The position numbers were made by a program, and so were the translations under genes. Below are positions 11,175 to 22,899 of a stretch of 64,000 nucleotides of DNA, one piece after another. The notes under the pieces were generated by a model that ran no database searches, was not told the DNA's origin, and saw only the letters and a program-made list of their open reading frames with translations. The first letter of the stretch is position 1. Each line of letters starts with the position of its first letter. The DNA lies in contig OY747704.1 of NCBI GenBank assembly GCA_963556495.2, positions 1,029,001-1,093,000 of the forward strand, read 5' to 3'. Source of the stretch: Valencia hispanica. Taxonomy: Eukaryota > Chordata > Actinopteri > Cyprinodontiformes > Valenciidae.

Positions 11175-11436
11175 ATTACAGACCTATTTCTAACCTTCCT
11201 TTCTTATCTAAAATCATTGGAAAAATAGTTGCTAATCAAGTCTGTGAGCATCTAAACAGTAACAACCTGTATGAAGAATTACAGTCAAGTTTTAGAGCTC
11301 ATCATAGCACTGAAACAGCACTGGTGAAGGTTACTAATGATATTCTCATGGCCTCAGATAACGGACTGGTGTCTGTTCTGGTTTTGTTAGATCTCAGTGC
11401 TGCTTTTGACACAGTCGATCATAATATTCTCTTATG

Positions 11437-12540
11437 CTTTCTGTACTCCTAGAGACTTTCAAAAGATTTAGAAAATACTCTTAAAGATTATCAGCTCACA
11501 TTTAAAAACTTTGGTTAACAGTTTTTTAGTCTCAGACTAAAGATTTTATAAACACTGAATCTTGTAGGGACACTATTTAAAAGAATACATTTAGGCTATT
11601 TTCGCTTCCCGCAAAATTCCTTCCATTATGCTCAGCATTATACAGTTTCCTTATGTGCGAATGTTGCAGAATTCTTTGACAAAATTTATTTTATGTCAAA
11701 AAAAGACTTGCATTCAAAGTGGGTACTGTGTCAACAAGTAACTGGTTAACTCATATCTTTTTAATGCAAGGTGTCTATGCTGTACCACGCGCCATGCAGA
11801 TGCACAGATAGCGCTGGTTTATCCCTGTATTCCAGGGGGCAAGGTTGGCATACACTTTGTAATTTATAGCCCATTTTTAGGCTATTTTTCAGCCATGCAA
11901 CACAAATATTGTGTTTGTTGTGTATAGACCCTGCCAGGCTCCATAGGTGGCTACAAAACAGTTATTTATAAATATGACACCTATGTTTATAGCCTACTTT
12001 CCCGCAGGAACAAAAAAAGAAATATGTGTGGCAAGGTGCAAGACAATATCATAAACGGGTAATCCTGCCTATTAACTATTGTGCCATAGCACCAAGATAC
12101 AATCCCATACAGCCAGGGTACAGTATGAAGCGGACAGGACCCCCACATGGTCACAAAGTTGAATAAACGGAGGGAACGGATTACGACTCTGTGCACACGG
12201 TTTAATAAACTGAGGGTACAGATACTTACCCCTCAAAGATTATTTCTGCACCTGACCCCAGCCGGGCTCTGTAGCTTTGCGCTTCCGCCTGTGTGAGAAC
12301 AGCTTTATTAGTTGTTAGTTGTTTTACGTCACTACGACTACACTAGGACTTGTGATAATATCAAACGTTTGATTTAAAAGACTAGAGAAAGAAAGAATAA
12401 ATTGGGTCGCCAAATGCAGATTAGCACCTTACATTTACCGATCAAGACGACGGGAGCGCCGAGACTTCAGCAAGATTTCTAAAGACTACCAGTCTTTTGT
12501 CTGAGACTGTGAAAATCTTTTGGTGTATGCCCGGCATTAG
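11437..12540. mobile_element. Unassigned 1.1-kb insertion in L2-A
   Basis: L2-A stops after ATTCTCTTA and resumes at TTAGAAAG...AGATTCCAG, with about 80 bp of L2 lost. The right end, read inward, starts ATGCCGGGCATACACC, which looks like a DNA-transposon end. The left end does not clearly pair with it. A TTA at both junctions would suit a 3-bp target duplication. No protein is visible. The family is unknown. Confidence 0.4.
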
Positions 12541-12622
12541 AAAGAGATTCCAGTTTGTTCATGTAAATTATAAATCTTCTTCACACTCAAGAGTTACCTG
12601 TGGAGTTCCACAGGGTTCTGCG

Positions 12623-13052
12623 CAAGGCAAGGCAAGGCAATTTTATTTGTATAGCACACTTTCAACACCAGGGTAATTCAAGGTGCTTAACATGATTTGG
12701 TGATTTTAAAAAAAACACATAAAAGAAACACACATTACACATGATACACAATAAAGCAAGAGAAAAATAAAAAAAGCAAGAGAGCATGAACACATTTCAT
12801 ACATATGACATCAAGCATTTACTCAAAGGCCATTCTAAATAGATGGGTTTTTAGTCTCGATTTAAAGCAGTTCAGAGTTTCAGCAGCTCTACACTCGTCA
12901 GGAAGTCTGTTCCAGATAAGGGGAGCATAAAAACTGAAAGCTGCTTCTCCATGTTTAGTTCTGAGTCTAGGGATGTTTAGTAGGCTAGAGTTGGAGGACC
13001 TGAGTGGTCTTGGTGGTGGTACCATGACAACAGGTCTTCAACATATTTTGGT
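12623..13052 (-). mobile_element. Reverse 3' fragment of a second L2 family ('L2-B') inserted in L2-A
   Basis: The plus strand starts with (CAAGG) repeats and TTTTATTTGTATAGCAC, the inverse of the L2-B 3' tail. The minus-strand frame 13025-12819 holds NSSLLNIPRLRTKHGEAAF and LIWNRLPDECR and ends FRMAFE before a stop: the C-terminus of the LINE protein. The fragment is 5'-truncated at about 13052, as usual for target-primed insertion. It splits the PQGS motif region of L2-A. Confidence 0.85.
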
Positions 13053-13635
13053 ATTATATTATATTATTATATTGTACGTAGACCAATTCTTTTCACTATA
13101 TATATATATGCTTCCAATTAATAGAATCATTAGACAATATGGGATTAATTTCCACAGCTATGCCAATGATACATAACTATATTTATCCATAAATCCTGAT
13201 GAATCAAGTCAGTTAGGTAGATTACAGGCATGTCTGGAAGACATAATAACCTGGATGACGCTAAACTTTTTGCTCTTAAATTCTGACAAGACAGAAGTTG
13301 CCGTCTCTAAAAACAAAGCTGCTTAGTCAATCACTTCATCTGGATGGCATTAAATTGGCCTACAGTAATAACGTTTTTTTAATTGACTCAGCATAGGCAA
13401 TAAGTGTCAGGTTTATCTGAGCATCAAGTTTAATCTGTTTATCAAAGATAATCGGGGCACCAATCTTTGATTCAAGATACTTTTAAATAAACTTAAACTT
13501 CTCGTTAAACTAAGGGAAATTTATTAAGAAAATAGATCAACCTTACAGCCAAACATTTCATTTATAATTTCCATCAATTCTAACGCATGCAAATTTAGAG
13601 TAAAAACAGTTAATGTTGGGGGAAGGGGTTACGGC

Positions 13636-13985
13636 GTGTGTGGGTGTGTGTGTGTGTGTGTGTTCTTGTATAGCTATCCTTTTTAGGACCTTCTCTGGCA
13701 TATTCGCTAACCTTCTGAAGACCGATGGACCTTATAGGGACCAAAGCCTGGTCCTAATATGGTGGACCCCCTTTTTTAGGGTTAGGGGTTAGGTTTAGAG
13801 GTATGGTGTGAATTACGTTTTGGTTAAGGTTAGGATTAGGCAATAACTGGTAATGGTTAGGGTAAGGGTTTGGGTTAGGCATAAATGGAACTAATAAAAT
13901 GAATGGAAGTCAATATAAAGTCCTAATATGGGAAGCAATACAGACTGGTGTGTGTGCGTGCTTGTGTGTGTGGGAGACAGTGAGC
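13636..13985. repeat. Interspersed repeat with internal GGTTAG-type telomere-like motifs, flanked by (TG)n
   Basis: A (TG)n run (about 13638-13662) leads into TAGGACC and TTATAGGGACC motifs. These are followed by repeated GGTTAGG, GGTTAAGG and GGTTAGGG units (13790-13880), then AATGAATGGAAGTCAAT and a second TG-rich run. I recognise this as a common teleost dispersed repeat rather than a true telomere, because the units are degenerate. Confidence 0.6.
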
Positions 13986-14313
13986 GAATGAGGGGGGGTT
14001 TATCTTACACCCCCTTTTGTCATCAATCACTTTCGACTCAGTTCTTATCAATTGGCGCGATCGGCTCACAAAGAGATACAAAGAAAGACCGCGTGGCGAT
14101 TCGACAAAGGCTAGCTTCAATTAGCAATTGTGGCTTGCACAAAGAAAAGGGGTGACAGTAAATGGCATCGACAGAAGGCCACGCGACCTGCCTAAACAGA
14201 CACACAAGCCAACCTCAGCGGACAATACGATCAAGCAGGGAAATAATATTATATACTGCTTCTGATTGCAACCAACAAATAAAATGACAATAAACAAAAG
14301 CATGCAACACTCA

Positions 14314-14921
14314 GGGCCAAGTACGGTGACGCTAATAGCCGATGAGCAACAGTGCTTCACAAGTTTACAAACTTAAATCAACCAACAGAAAAATGGGATC
14401 TAACCCGTAAATCTCCTCTACCCAGACTCAACAGAAATAAACCAGGTTTATCCTACTTGGTGATGACTCTCTTCCATTGGACGACGAATAATGTAGAGCG
14501 GCCTGAGAGTGTCTAGTTTAGAAGGAGCGGCTGTGCACAAACCGAGGTCAGAAGCCGGACGTCTGATTGCAGGCGGTGAGCGAGTCAGGCCTGTCTAACT
14601 TGATCGAGCTCAGAAACCAGCGGGCTTCCTAGATATGCAAACAGGAAGCCGGATCACTTGGCAGATGGCACCTTTAAGTTTCAGGGGAAAGTTCGTTCTT
14701 GGTCCAGCAGGTTTGAACGGAAAAGGGGAAAGTTTGCTAGCAGTAAAGCGTCTCCTTGCAGCTCCACGAGCCGGAACCAAAAGACGATGAGTTTAGAGTT
14801 CGCGCCCCCTTTATCAACTCTGTGATGTCATCACTGGCCACAGACCAATGAGAATGGGTTGAGGGCGGCGCAAAGGATGCTGGGAGATGCAGTTCGTTCA
14901 GTAAAAGGCGATAGTCCCAAC
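14314..14921 (+). repeat. Repeat family X, copy A
   Basis: This segment aligns by eye with 16866-17490: shared landmarks are ATCAACCAACAGAAA, GAAATAAACCAGGTTTATCC, CGAGGTCAGA, TCAACTCTGTGATGTCATCA and CTGGCCACAGACCAA. No coding capacity is evident. The end TCCCAAC abuts the L2-A flank. It could be the LTR or end of an unrecognised retroelement. Confidence 0.6.
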
Positions 14922-16032
14922 AACGCAACTAACCTCAGCGTTATTTTTGACCAAGATATGACATTCAAATCTCACATTTAAACAGGTTTCTAGGATTTCC
15001 ATCTTTCACCTCAGGAATATTGCTAAAATTAGAAACATCTTGTCCAGGAGTAATGCTGATAACTAATCCATGCATTTGTTACCTCAAGGCTGGACTACTG
15101 TAATTCCTTACTATCAGGAAGTCCACAAAATCTAATTAAAAGCCTTCAGTTGATCCAAAAACACTGCAGCAAGAGTTCTGATGAATATTAAACAGAGAGA
15201 TCACATTTCTCCTGTTTTAGCTTCCCTTCATTGGCTCCCTGTTAAATCCAGAATAGAATTTAAGATCCTCTTTCTTCCATATAAAGCTATTAATAATCAG
15301 CTCCATCATACATCAGAGATCTGATTGGTCCATATTTTCCCAACAGAGCCCTTCGCTCTCAGACTGCAGGTTTACTGCTGGTTCCTAGGATTTCTAAAAG
15401 TAGAATGGGAGGCAGATCTTTTAGTTATCAGGCTCCTCTCCTGTGGAACCAGCTCCCAGCTTTAGTCCGTGAGGCAGACACTCTGTTTACTTTTAAGGCC
15501 AGGCTTAAAACTTTCCTTTTTGATAAAGCTTATAGTTAGAGTGGCTAAGGTCATCCTGAGCTATCTCTGTAGTTATGCTGCTATAGGCTTAGACTGCATG
15601 AGGACAGACTTCACTCTGCTACCTTTCTCTTCTACTACTCTCAGATCTTCTGTTCTTTCTGTGTCTCTGCTCTGTCTTCTTGAAGCCCCAGACGGTTGTG
15701 GCAGATGGCCGCTTGTACTGAGCCAGGTTCTGTTTCTGGTTCTGGGTCTGCTGGAGGTTTCTTTCTGTTAAAGGGGAGATTTCCTCTCCTCGCTACATGC
15801 TTGCTCAGTATGAGGGATTGCTGTGGTGGGAGTCTGCATCAAGGGGACGCAACTGCCAGTCACTCATTCAATATAATCTTCTGGGATTCCTTAAATAGGA
15901 AACTAAAACTTTAAACTAATTGGAATGTTTGTATGATTGTACTGAAATGACTTTTCTTGTAAAGTGCCTTGAGATGACATCTGTTTGTGAATCAGCACTA
16001 TATCAATCATCTGAATTGAAATTGAATTGAAA

Positions 16033-16501
16033 TGCTGTGGCATGACAATGTATAAACCCATTGTGGACTGATTGGAAGGATTGCTTGATAGCAAACACCT
16101 GTTGAAGTGTGGGTGTGTCTGAGGCAGCCCCAAGGAGTGAACAGACCTGCGAAAGAAGCTGGCTGGCAGCATAAAAAGACACAGACAGCGAGGAAAGGGA
16201 AGCAAGAAGCAGGTGTCAGAAGGACCTGTAAGAGAAGAAAAATATACATAGAGACGGACTGATTATCCTCCCCTTGCAAGCAAGGAAGCAATGATCGGTG
16301 GAAAACAACGCATGTGGATGACAGCAGACCTGAGGTGAAACTCTGCCCTCATCTGTGGGTACCGTTGTCTGCCGTTGTCTGCCAAGTGCCTGAGGAGGGT
16401 TGTAGGGAAGTCAGCCAGGCAAGCGTTATAAGCAGCCCATCTGGCCAGTGTTTTTCTGCTTGCAGGATGGTGCCAGGAGGAAATCACCGTTGCACGGGAG
16501 G
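16033..16501. other. No recognisable gene between L2-A tail and the next LTR
   Basis: There are several overlapping short open frames on both strands but none resembles a known protein. A TATA-like CATAAAAAG lies near 16171. Nothing further can be supported. Confidence 0.3.
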
Positions 16502-16865
16502 TGTTGGAAAAATTGTATATAAGTTATCATTGATTTATGTAAAACTGCTATTTGCTTTACTGAGTGACTAATGTACTGGGGTCACAGCTGAGTTAAACAA
16601 GTATTTAATTCTCTGTAAGCTTAACATAGTGTAATTAAACAGGAAAAAGGTTAAAAGGGCAGCTTGGTAGATTGTGTAATCTTGCAACAGAAGCCTGCAA
16701 GAAACGGTATCTTCGTTTGTTTGATGACATGTGAAGCTTTAAACTAATAATGCCTACAACTGTTGAATGACATTTGTGATCTAATAAAAGGCAAACGGAG
16801 AGACAGCATCGGTGGAGAAGGCACTGAGCGTGCTTGGTGTCTTTCATCCCATAGCAATATTACTC
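16502..16865 (+). mobile_element. Diverged LTR of the same superfamily, 3' end missing
   Basis: It starts TGTTGGAAAAATTG, parallel to TGTTAGAAAAATTG of the LTR at 6236. It shares the polyadenylation block (AATAAAAG, then GAGAG, TCGGTGG and CACTGAGC). The expected CCTAACA end is absent and the match stops at CTCAA, where family X copy B begins. No target duplication was found. Confidence 0.6.
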
Positions 16866-17490
16866 AAGGCCAGCATGCGGCGACGCTGATTGGCAATGAG
16901 TAACAGTGGTTTACAAGTTCACAAGCTTATATCAACCAACAGAAAGACGGGATCTAACCGGTCTGACCTAACTCCTCTACCCAGACTCAGCAGAAATAAA
17001 CCAGGTTTATCCTACTTGGCAATGTTTCTCTTCCGTCCACCCCAGTCTACGACGAACGATGGAGAAAAGGAAACAAAAAGCAGCCGTGCACAGCCGAGGT
17101 CAGAGATGGACGCGTTCAAATCCAGGCGATGACCGGAATCTGGCCTGTCTTCAGAGAGCTATCTTGGTATAGCTCAGATGCCAGCAGACTTCCTAGATAC
17201 ACAAACGGGATGCCGGGTAGCTTGGCAGGTAATACTTCAAAGTTTTCAGGGGGAGTTCTTTCCTGGTTCAGCAGGTCGGAACAAAAGAGGGAAAGTCGCT
17301 AGCAATTCAATTGAGCGTCTCCATTCAGCTCAGCGATGAGCAGGGGAAAGACAATGATTTCATGTTCTGCACCCCATTATCAACTCTGTGATGTCATCAC
17401 TGGCCACAGACCAACGAGAATGCTTTGAGGGCAGCGCAAGGGATGCTGGAAGATGCAGTCCATTCAGTTTGTGGAAAATGAATCCCAACA
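16866..17490 (+). repeat. Repeat family X, copy B
   Basis: It is homologous over its length to copy A (14314-14921) with scattered indels. The end contains TTTGTGGAAAATG and ATCCCAACA, which are also found in copy C at the right edge of the window. Non-coding. It abuts the truncated LTR at 16502-16865. Confidence 0.6.
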
Positions 17491-17957
17491 CCTGAATGTT
17501 TGGTTTCTACTTAAATTGTACCTGAAGGCTCCTACTCCTACTGATTCCTCACTTCTGCTGTTCACCACTGCTGTGACCACAGGAGCTCATTTCTCAATTT
17601 TTGTAAGGAAAAGTCCAAAAGCCACCCATAATATCCCATAATTCAGAAAGTGACAGTGTTCATAAAGCAACCAATGTTCTTAATCTCAATGAGATTTTAC
17701 CTGGTTAAATCAAGTCTAAATGAACTTATATAATACAAGGATTTCAATATTCATTTAATGCATTTTCTTGTATCAATGTAGTTGACCATTATCTAAGATA
17801 TGCATTCTCCTTTGTTGCAACTTAAAACTTGCTTTATTAAGTTAGTTCATTAGGATGCTGGATGGTTGTGATCCTATTGTCACCAATAGTGTCTAATGTC
17901 TCACCTGTCAGTCATTTTATTGCACTTTGCTGCATCTGTGGCCAGTGCTTTTTCTTG
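17491..17957. other. No recognisable gene
   Basis: AT-rich sequence with only short open frames. A weak TAAATTGTACCTGAAGGCTCC stretch at the start is unassigned. Confidence 0.3.
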
Positions 17958-18290
17958 TTAAAGGAGTCATGACCTGTAATTTTCACTTTTCCACAAGAAC
18001 AAATGTATGTTATGATTGCCTAACGATTATACACTGGCCGGGAAGCATTTGTTTGAAGCGTTTGTTTACCCTTGGGTTCATCAACCAGCCCACGCGCACT
18101 CAAATACACGATGTTAAATTTCTGGCCGACTTGACGTTAAATCCGCGCAGGATATACCATATATGGACATCGCAGACCTATGCTGCAGGAAGCCTGCCCT
18201 GCCTCTCTCCCCCTCATATTCAGTCGAGCGACGTCATTACTGAATTCAGATTCAAAGTACGAACTCGAGCTCCGTTTGGAAAAAGGAGCC

Positions 18291-18723
18291 TGTTGGAGAA
18301 TGTGATAAATGCAGTCTGTTCTTTTGTTTAACTTTGTGTGACAAGATTGGGGGTAGTAACTTTTAGTGTGGGGGTAAGAACCTTCTTAAGGAAAGGTGAT
18401 TTTATGCTGTCCAAACAGGATGCTCCTACAAAACTACAAACAAACCTACAAAGTGCCATTGTGTTAGAAACAGTACTGCTGTGTGTTGTATGGTGATAAG
18501 ATAAGACAGTGGTTGATGGGGGTGTGGTGAAGTCTGTTCATTTGTGTGAATAAATAGAAGCTGTGATTCTCAACATCTTTGAGACTCTGCTGGATCAGAA
18601 CAACGACTGGTGTGTCAGTTTCTTTTACTGCATGATTCTCCCTCAGCTGAGAAAACACATTTCACATTTTCTCTGTGCGTGCTTTTCTTTCTAGGTAAAC
18701 CTGTGAGTTAAAATAACCTAACA
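18291..18723 (+). repeat. 5' LTR of the endogenous retrovirus (433 bp)
   Basis: Starts TGTTGGAGAATG and ends AACCTAACA. An AATAAATAG signal lies near 18549. Compared by eye, it is identical to the 3' LTR except for one 6-bp length difference near 18677. Confidence 0.95.
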
Positions 18724-18727
18724 TTTT

Positions 18728-18744
18728 TGGTGCCGTGACTCGAC
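18728..18744 (+). promoter_or_regulatory. Primer-binding site, tRNA-His type
   Basis: TGGTGCCGTGACTCG begins five bases after the LTR end. It corresponds to the complement of the tRNA-His 3' end, the site from which minus-strand DNA synthesis starts. The match fades after TCG. Confidence 0.8.
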
Positions 18745-21615
18745 GCTTGGTCCGCGCAGGGGAAGGTCTTCGCCGGAGGGCTGCACGGGGCCCCACCTGA
18801 CCTACAAGTCCAGGCTGCTTTCTTGCTTCACTGGCCAGCTGATTAGCTCCGCCGGACACCTTCTCTGCCGGTCCCTTGCGATCGACTCGGTTTGAATCGC
18901 TCGCACAGGGGGGAGTTTGTGAGTACCATTTTGGTTTTGCACCCTACATTTAAAATTATTTCTAACTAAGACAGAGAGGGTACAGTTCTGCTGTTCAGGT
19001 TTAAAAGACGTTTTAAACCTCTGACTAAGGGAGTCAGGTATTGAGCCTTCCCGGGATAAAATAGGGACAAAATAGGAATAATATAGGTATGAAACAGTTG
19101 ATTATATGGGAAGGTTGTAACGGATTAGATCGGTGAAATCTAAAACCACCTCAGAGGGATATAAAGAACGCCACTGAAGGCAGTAAAAATACGAAACAGC
19201 AGAAGTAAAAAATAAAAGTACCGACCCTAGGTTGGTGTAAGTTAAGTAGGCACACGACATAATCCTTATGTATGCCATTTCCTCCTGAAACCTGACGGTG
19301 TTAACGTACGGAGAGAAGGGCATTCAAGGGACGTCCTGTGTGGATCCAGGATTTGTACCGTTCTTAGTTCTTAATCACTAACATTTTTCATTCCTCTAGA
19401 TAAAAGATAAAATAAGATGAAATAGGAGAATAAACTAAGTCTGATTTTAAATTCCCAAAGGAACGTTCCTCATAATACTCCTTATTATTACTCTAATTTT
19501 AATAATTACAGTGATAAAATTGTTAAAACTTGATCAAGACTGGAAAAGAACTGTAGAACCTGCCCTTTCAACAGGGGATCTTCATTAGAAATAGGCCTAA
19601 TGATAAATAATGTCTAAATAATAATACTAGTAATGAAAAACCATGATAATAAATATATAATTATCTTAATGTGTGATAAACCGGTTGTGTGACTGTGTGT
19701 GAATGGAGATTTCTATGGTGAAACAGCTGTAGGCTGAACGGAGTCTCATGGTTTGAAAATTGAGTAAATAACACTGTGATAAGATAAATAGATCAGATAA
19801 AAGAGAAATAAAAGTTGAATTTACTTCCTTAACATGAGAATGATAAATATTTAAAAATGAAAACAGTAAAATGTAACTTATTGAAATATGGGGAAAAATA
19901 GCAAAGAAGATTTTTAAAGGAGATGGAAAAAATTTATGTAAGAGCAAAGACAATACATTTCTTTAAAATAAAGATTATGAATTTGAAGGACGATTGACTG
20001 AGTAATTTCGTGTACTTCTTGGTAGTTGCGATATAAAATAAAACTAAAAGATGAAAATTGAAGAATTAGACATTTGGCGTCTCAAACAAACAGGGAAAAA
20101 AGGGGGGTTAATGTATGAAACAGATGTGTTTTTTAGCACCCGGGAGGATAAAAAAAACACGTTTTAAACTTTGTTTTCTCCTAAAGTTCCGCCGAAAGAA
20201 AAATAAAATAAGAGAAAACTCACTAACATATTTTAAAAAATCCTATGAAGAGTAAGGTAAACTTTATTGTGATCTAAATGAATTATCTTAAACAACCGAC
20301 CACCTTTCCCCTTCCCCTCAAGGAAGGGCTGTTCTGATAATAAACAACACCCTTCTGTCCCTCAACAATGGGTCGTTAGTTGTTCTCTTAATAAACAAAC
20401 CAACTGTGATGGGTTGTGTAAGAAATTGGTGAAATTGACTTCCTGAGGAAGACTTGTTGAAACCAGATTGATCATGCGTTTCAAAATTGTTAAAGGTTAT
20501 CAACTGCCAAGGCAGAAGAGGAGGAAAACACCTCTCCTGCTAGCTGATAATGAGGGGGATGTTTTAGCTAAGTGCAGTTCAATACAAAAAGGTTGGGATT
20601 TCTTAAGTGCAGCAGTAACTTTTACTCTATAATAATAATAAGAAAAAACTTAGCTAATATTTTTAATGATATTCATGGGATGTCTGTGAGATCTCTCATA
20701 TAGTAGAAAAGAAATGGTTTAAAATGACGGATTATGAGTAGAGTGATTTTATTTTAAAATTTAGACGGATGTCTACAGGTCCTGTGGGGAAGTGACAGCT
20801 GGGTGGCTACATGAATTTATTCTTTGTAACAAGTGGCAGTTTCAGATGTTTGCTTCTAACATTTTTATGACAGATAAGATATATGTTGAAAGGAAACAAT
20901 CTTGTAATGTGCTGGGTTAGAGATTGCAAATGAGAGAAGGAATTTTCGTTATGGGATTACCCTAGTAAAGAACGTAGTAACGCACTCCGAAATTCAATTT
21001 TAGTTCCACATGTAATCATAATAATAGGCTAATTTGTAGAACCTATATATATATATATATATGTATATAAAAAAAGGTAATGAATAAGGATTAAAGATGT
21101 TTATTATGGAACTATTGGTTGCTGATTAACTGAATAATAAAATTGGATGAAGTTATTGAAGTCCAATGGGAAAAAATTATGAATTTGGTGGAATTTTGTT
21201 TTCCATATTAAAAAATGAGGTTGAGTTCTTAGGAAAATGAAATTAAAATAATGGATTTTGGCTACAGGGAAAACCTGTTGTGATAATCATAAAATCTAGA
21301 GATTATTTTCTAATTTGTTAGGAAGAGATTTCCTATTTCACTTGAAGTTGGGCATGTTCTCTGTAGGGGATAAATTAATAATCCAAATTGTAGATTTTCA
21401 TAAAACTCTTGAAATGAGACACCTACCAAAGAATTGTTCTACTTGGAAAGAGAAGAATAAAGTTTTAACTGAAGTTTGTAATCAGATGAAGATGAAATAA
21501 TCATAACAGTAGATCCAAATTGAACTTTACATGTTTTCTTGGCATTTGGCCAACAATGGGGTAACAAGGGTATGGTGATCTTTAGTGACAAACTACTTAC
21601 AGCATTAGAGCAATA
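18745..21615 (+). pseudogene. Decayed gag/protease/reverse-transcriptase region of the retrovirus
   Basis: About 2.9 kb of AT-rich sequence lies where gag and the front of pol should be. No long frame survives. A short piece at about 21315-21400 contains LGRDFLF followed by LKLGMF and may be the protease/reverse transcriptase boundary, but this is weak. The remainder cannot be assigned to particular domains. Stops in all frames make it non-coding now. Confidence 0.55.
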
Positions 21616-22567
21616 TTGACCCATGGCCCGTGCAATGTGTCAACAGGGGGGATGGTTAGTATAATACAACAACACTTTACAACATACAATCTAGAAACTT
21701 ACTTAAAAAATTTTTTTTGTAGATTATGTGTTATTTGTGTAAAACACAATCCTCAGGGAAACATGAGACCAAAACGTGGCCAGTTTCCCCAACCAAACCA
21801 GCCTTTCCAAACTATACACATGGACTTTATTGAACTAACACAGAGTGGTTCCTATAAATACTGCCTAGTAATGGGTTGAAATTATTCCAACAGCTAAAAA
21901 TGATGCACTAACAGTGGCAAAAGCATTATGCAAAACAATCATTGCCAATCATGGCATACCAGAGACTATCTACTCAGATAATGGACCACATTTTGTTAAT
22001 GAAGTTATTCAAAACATGGCAAAACATTTAGGAATAGCATTAAAAAATCATTGTGCTTATCATCCTCAAAGTACAGGTCTGGTTGAAAGAAATAATGGGA
22101 CAATAAAAAGCAGGCTAAGAAAATGTATGGAAGAAACAAAAAGGCCATGGTTAGAATGCTTAAATTTAGTTAAACTCTGTATGAGAATAACCCCAACAAA
22201 TCAGGGATTAACTCCTTTTGAGATAATTTATGGTAGACCATATAAATTGCCCATTACTGCACCGGACCTACAGAAAGCAGATGAAGAATTAACCCTAGCT
22301 GATTACATGAGGAAAATTATTCAGACTAGAGAAGTACAAAGAGCACATAGTTTGCCTGTATCTTCTTCTGTGTTACAGGATCCTGAGAACACCATAAAGC
22401 CTGGAGATTGGGTATTCATAAGAGTCATCAAGGAAAAGAATTGGACAAGTTCTAAGTGGGAAGGACCTTTCCAAGTTCTGTTAGCAACTCCCACAGCTGT
22501 GAAGATTGCTGAGAGACCTTCCTGGATTCACCTTTCACATTGCAAACTGCAGAGCCAATTGGATTAA
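21616..22567 (+). pseudogene. Retroviral integrase region of pol, frameshifted
   Basis: Two open pieces cover the integrase. The first (21616-21879) holds the end of the zinc-binding domain (a CVIC pair) and the first catalytic aspartate in a HMDF motif. It ends at TGA 21877-21879, just where sequence appears to have been lost. The second (21914-22567) contains the SDNGPHF aspartate and the glutamate in VERNNGT, with 35 residues between them (DD35E). It ends with a C-terminal DNA-binding part including WEGPF. The enzyme would normally insert viral DNA into host DNA. The break between the pieces makes this copy non-functional as one protein. The closest resemblance is to gammaretrovirus-like integrases. 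Confidence 0.88.
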
Positions 22568-22726
22568 TAGACGTGTGACAGGAGGAAGTCTGGGCTACAA
22601 AGGGCATTGGTTACCACTAGGGCCTTTGGTCTCAAACCCCAGCAGAAAAGCAGTCCTGTCACCTAGTGGTCAAACTCTCTGTGAAAAGAGGGGCTATTCA
22701 TCCAGTTGTTTTTCTCTGCCAACACC

Positions 22727-22813
22727 ATGAAGATTATTACATTATCTGGTTTGACATTGCTAAGCTTTGCAGTGTTATGGCTTCTGATGAATTCGAACAC
22801 CACCCCATCATGA
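22727..22813 (+). pseudogene. Env leader peptide remnant ending at a stop
   Basis: A 28-codon frame begins MKIITLSGLTLLSFAVLWLL, a typical hydrophobic signal peptide, and stops at TGA 22811-22813. It lies between the end of pol and the env membrane-subunit frame, where an envelope start is expected. Most of the surface subunit that should follow is missing or unreadable. Confidence 0.6.
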
Positions 22814-22899
22814 GATAAAAGATTTTTAATTAACACCCACCACGTTTTTAAGAACGCCTGGTATCAAGTAGCTAATCTGACTGCTAAACGTTTCACAAT

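Larger units (their letters stand above)
13374..14921. mobile_element. 1.55-kb composite insertion in L2-A
   Basis: L2-A is interrupted after AATAACG and resumes after AACGCAAC, suggesting an AACG target duplication (13370-13373 and 14922-14925). The interior has three parts: unassigned sequence to about 13630, a telomere-like interspersed repeat (13636-13985) and a copy of family X (14314-14921). No protein is recognised. Whether this is one element or several is unclear. Confidence 0.45.
10320..16032 (+). mobile_element. L2-type LINE ('L2-A'), degenerate and split by four later insertions
   Basis: Collinear pieces lie at about 10320-10788, 11175-11436, 12541-12622, 13081-13373 and 14922-16032. 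In order they carry the start of the reverse transcriptase ([10 protein letters not shown], then [13 protein letters not shown]), CGVPQGS, the YADDT-type palm region (here YANDT followed by a stop), the thumb and C-terminal region, and a 3' end near 15960-16032 with GCCTTGAGATGACATCTG and a TGAATTGAAAT tail. Frameshifts and stops are frequent, so this copy is dead. The intervening blocks are an LTR, an unassigned insertion, a reverse L2-B fragment and a 1.55-kb insertion. Closely related L2-A copies are at 34145 and 50210. Confidence 0.85.

Noticed and set aside
13790..13880. Telomere sequence or chromosome end
   Set aside because: The GGTTAG units are degenerate and few, and are part of a dispersed fish repeat inside other elements.
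18464..18658. Identical 64-codon open frame on the minus strand of both LTRs, as a possible accessory protein
   Set aside because: The two frames are identical because the LTRs are nearly identical. No similarity or start context supports a protein.
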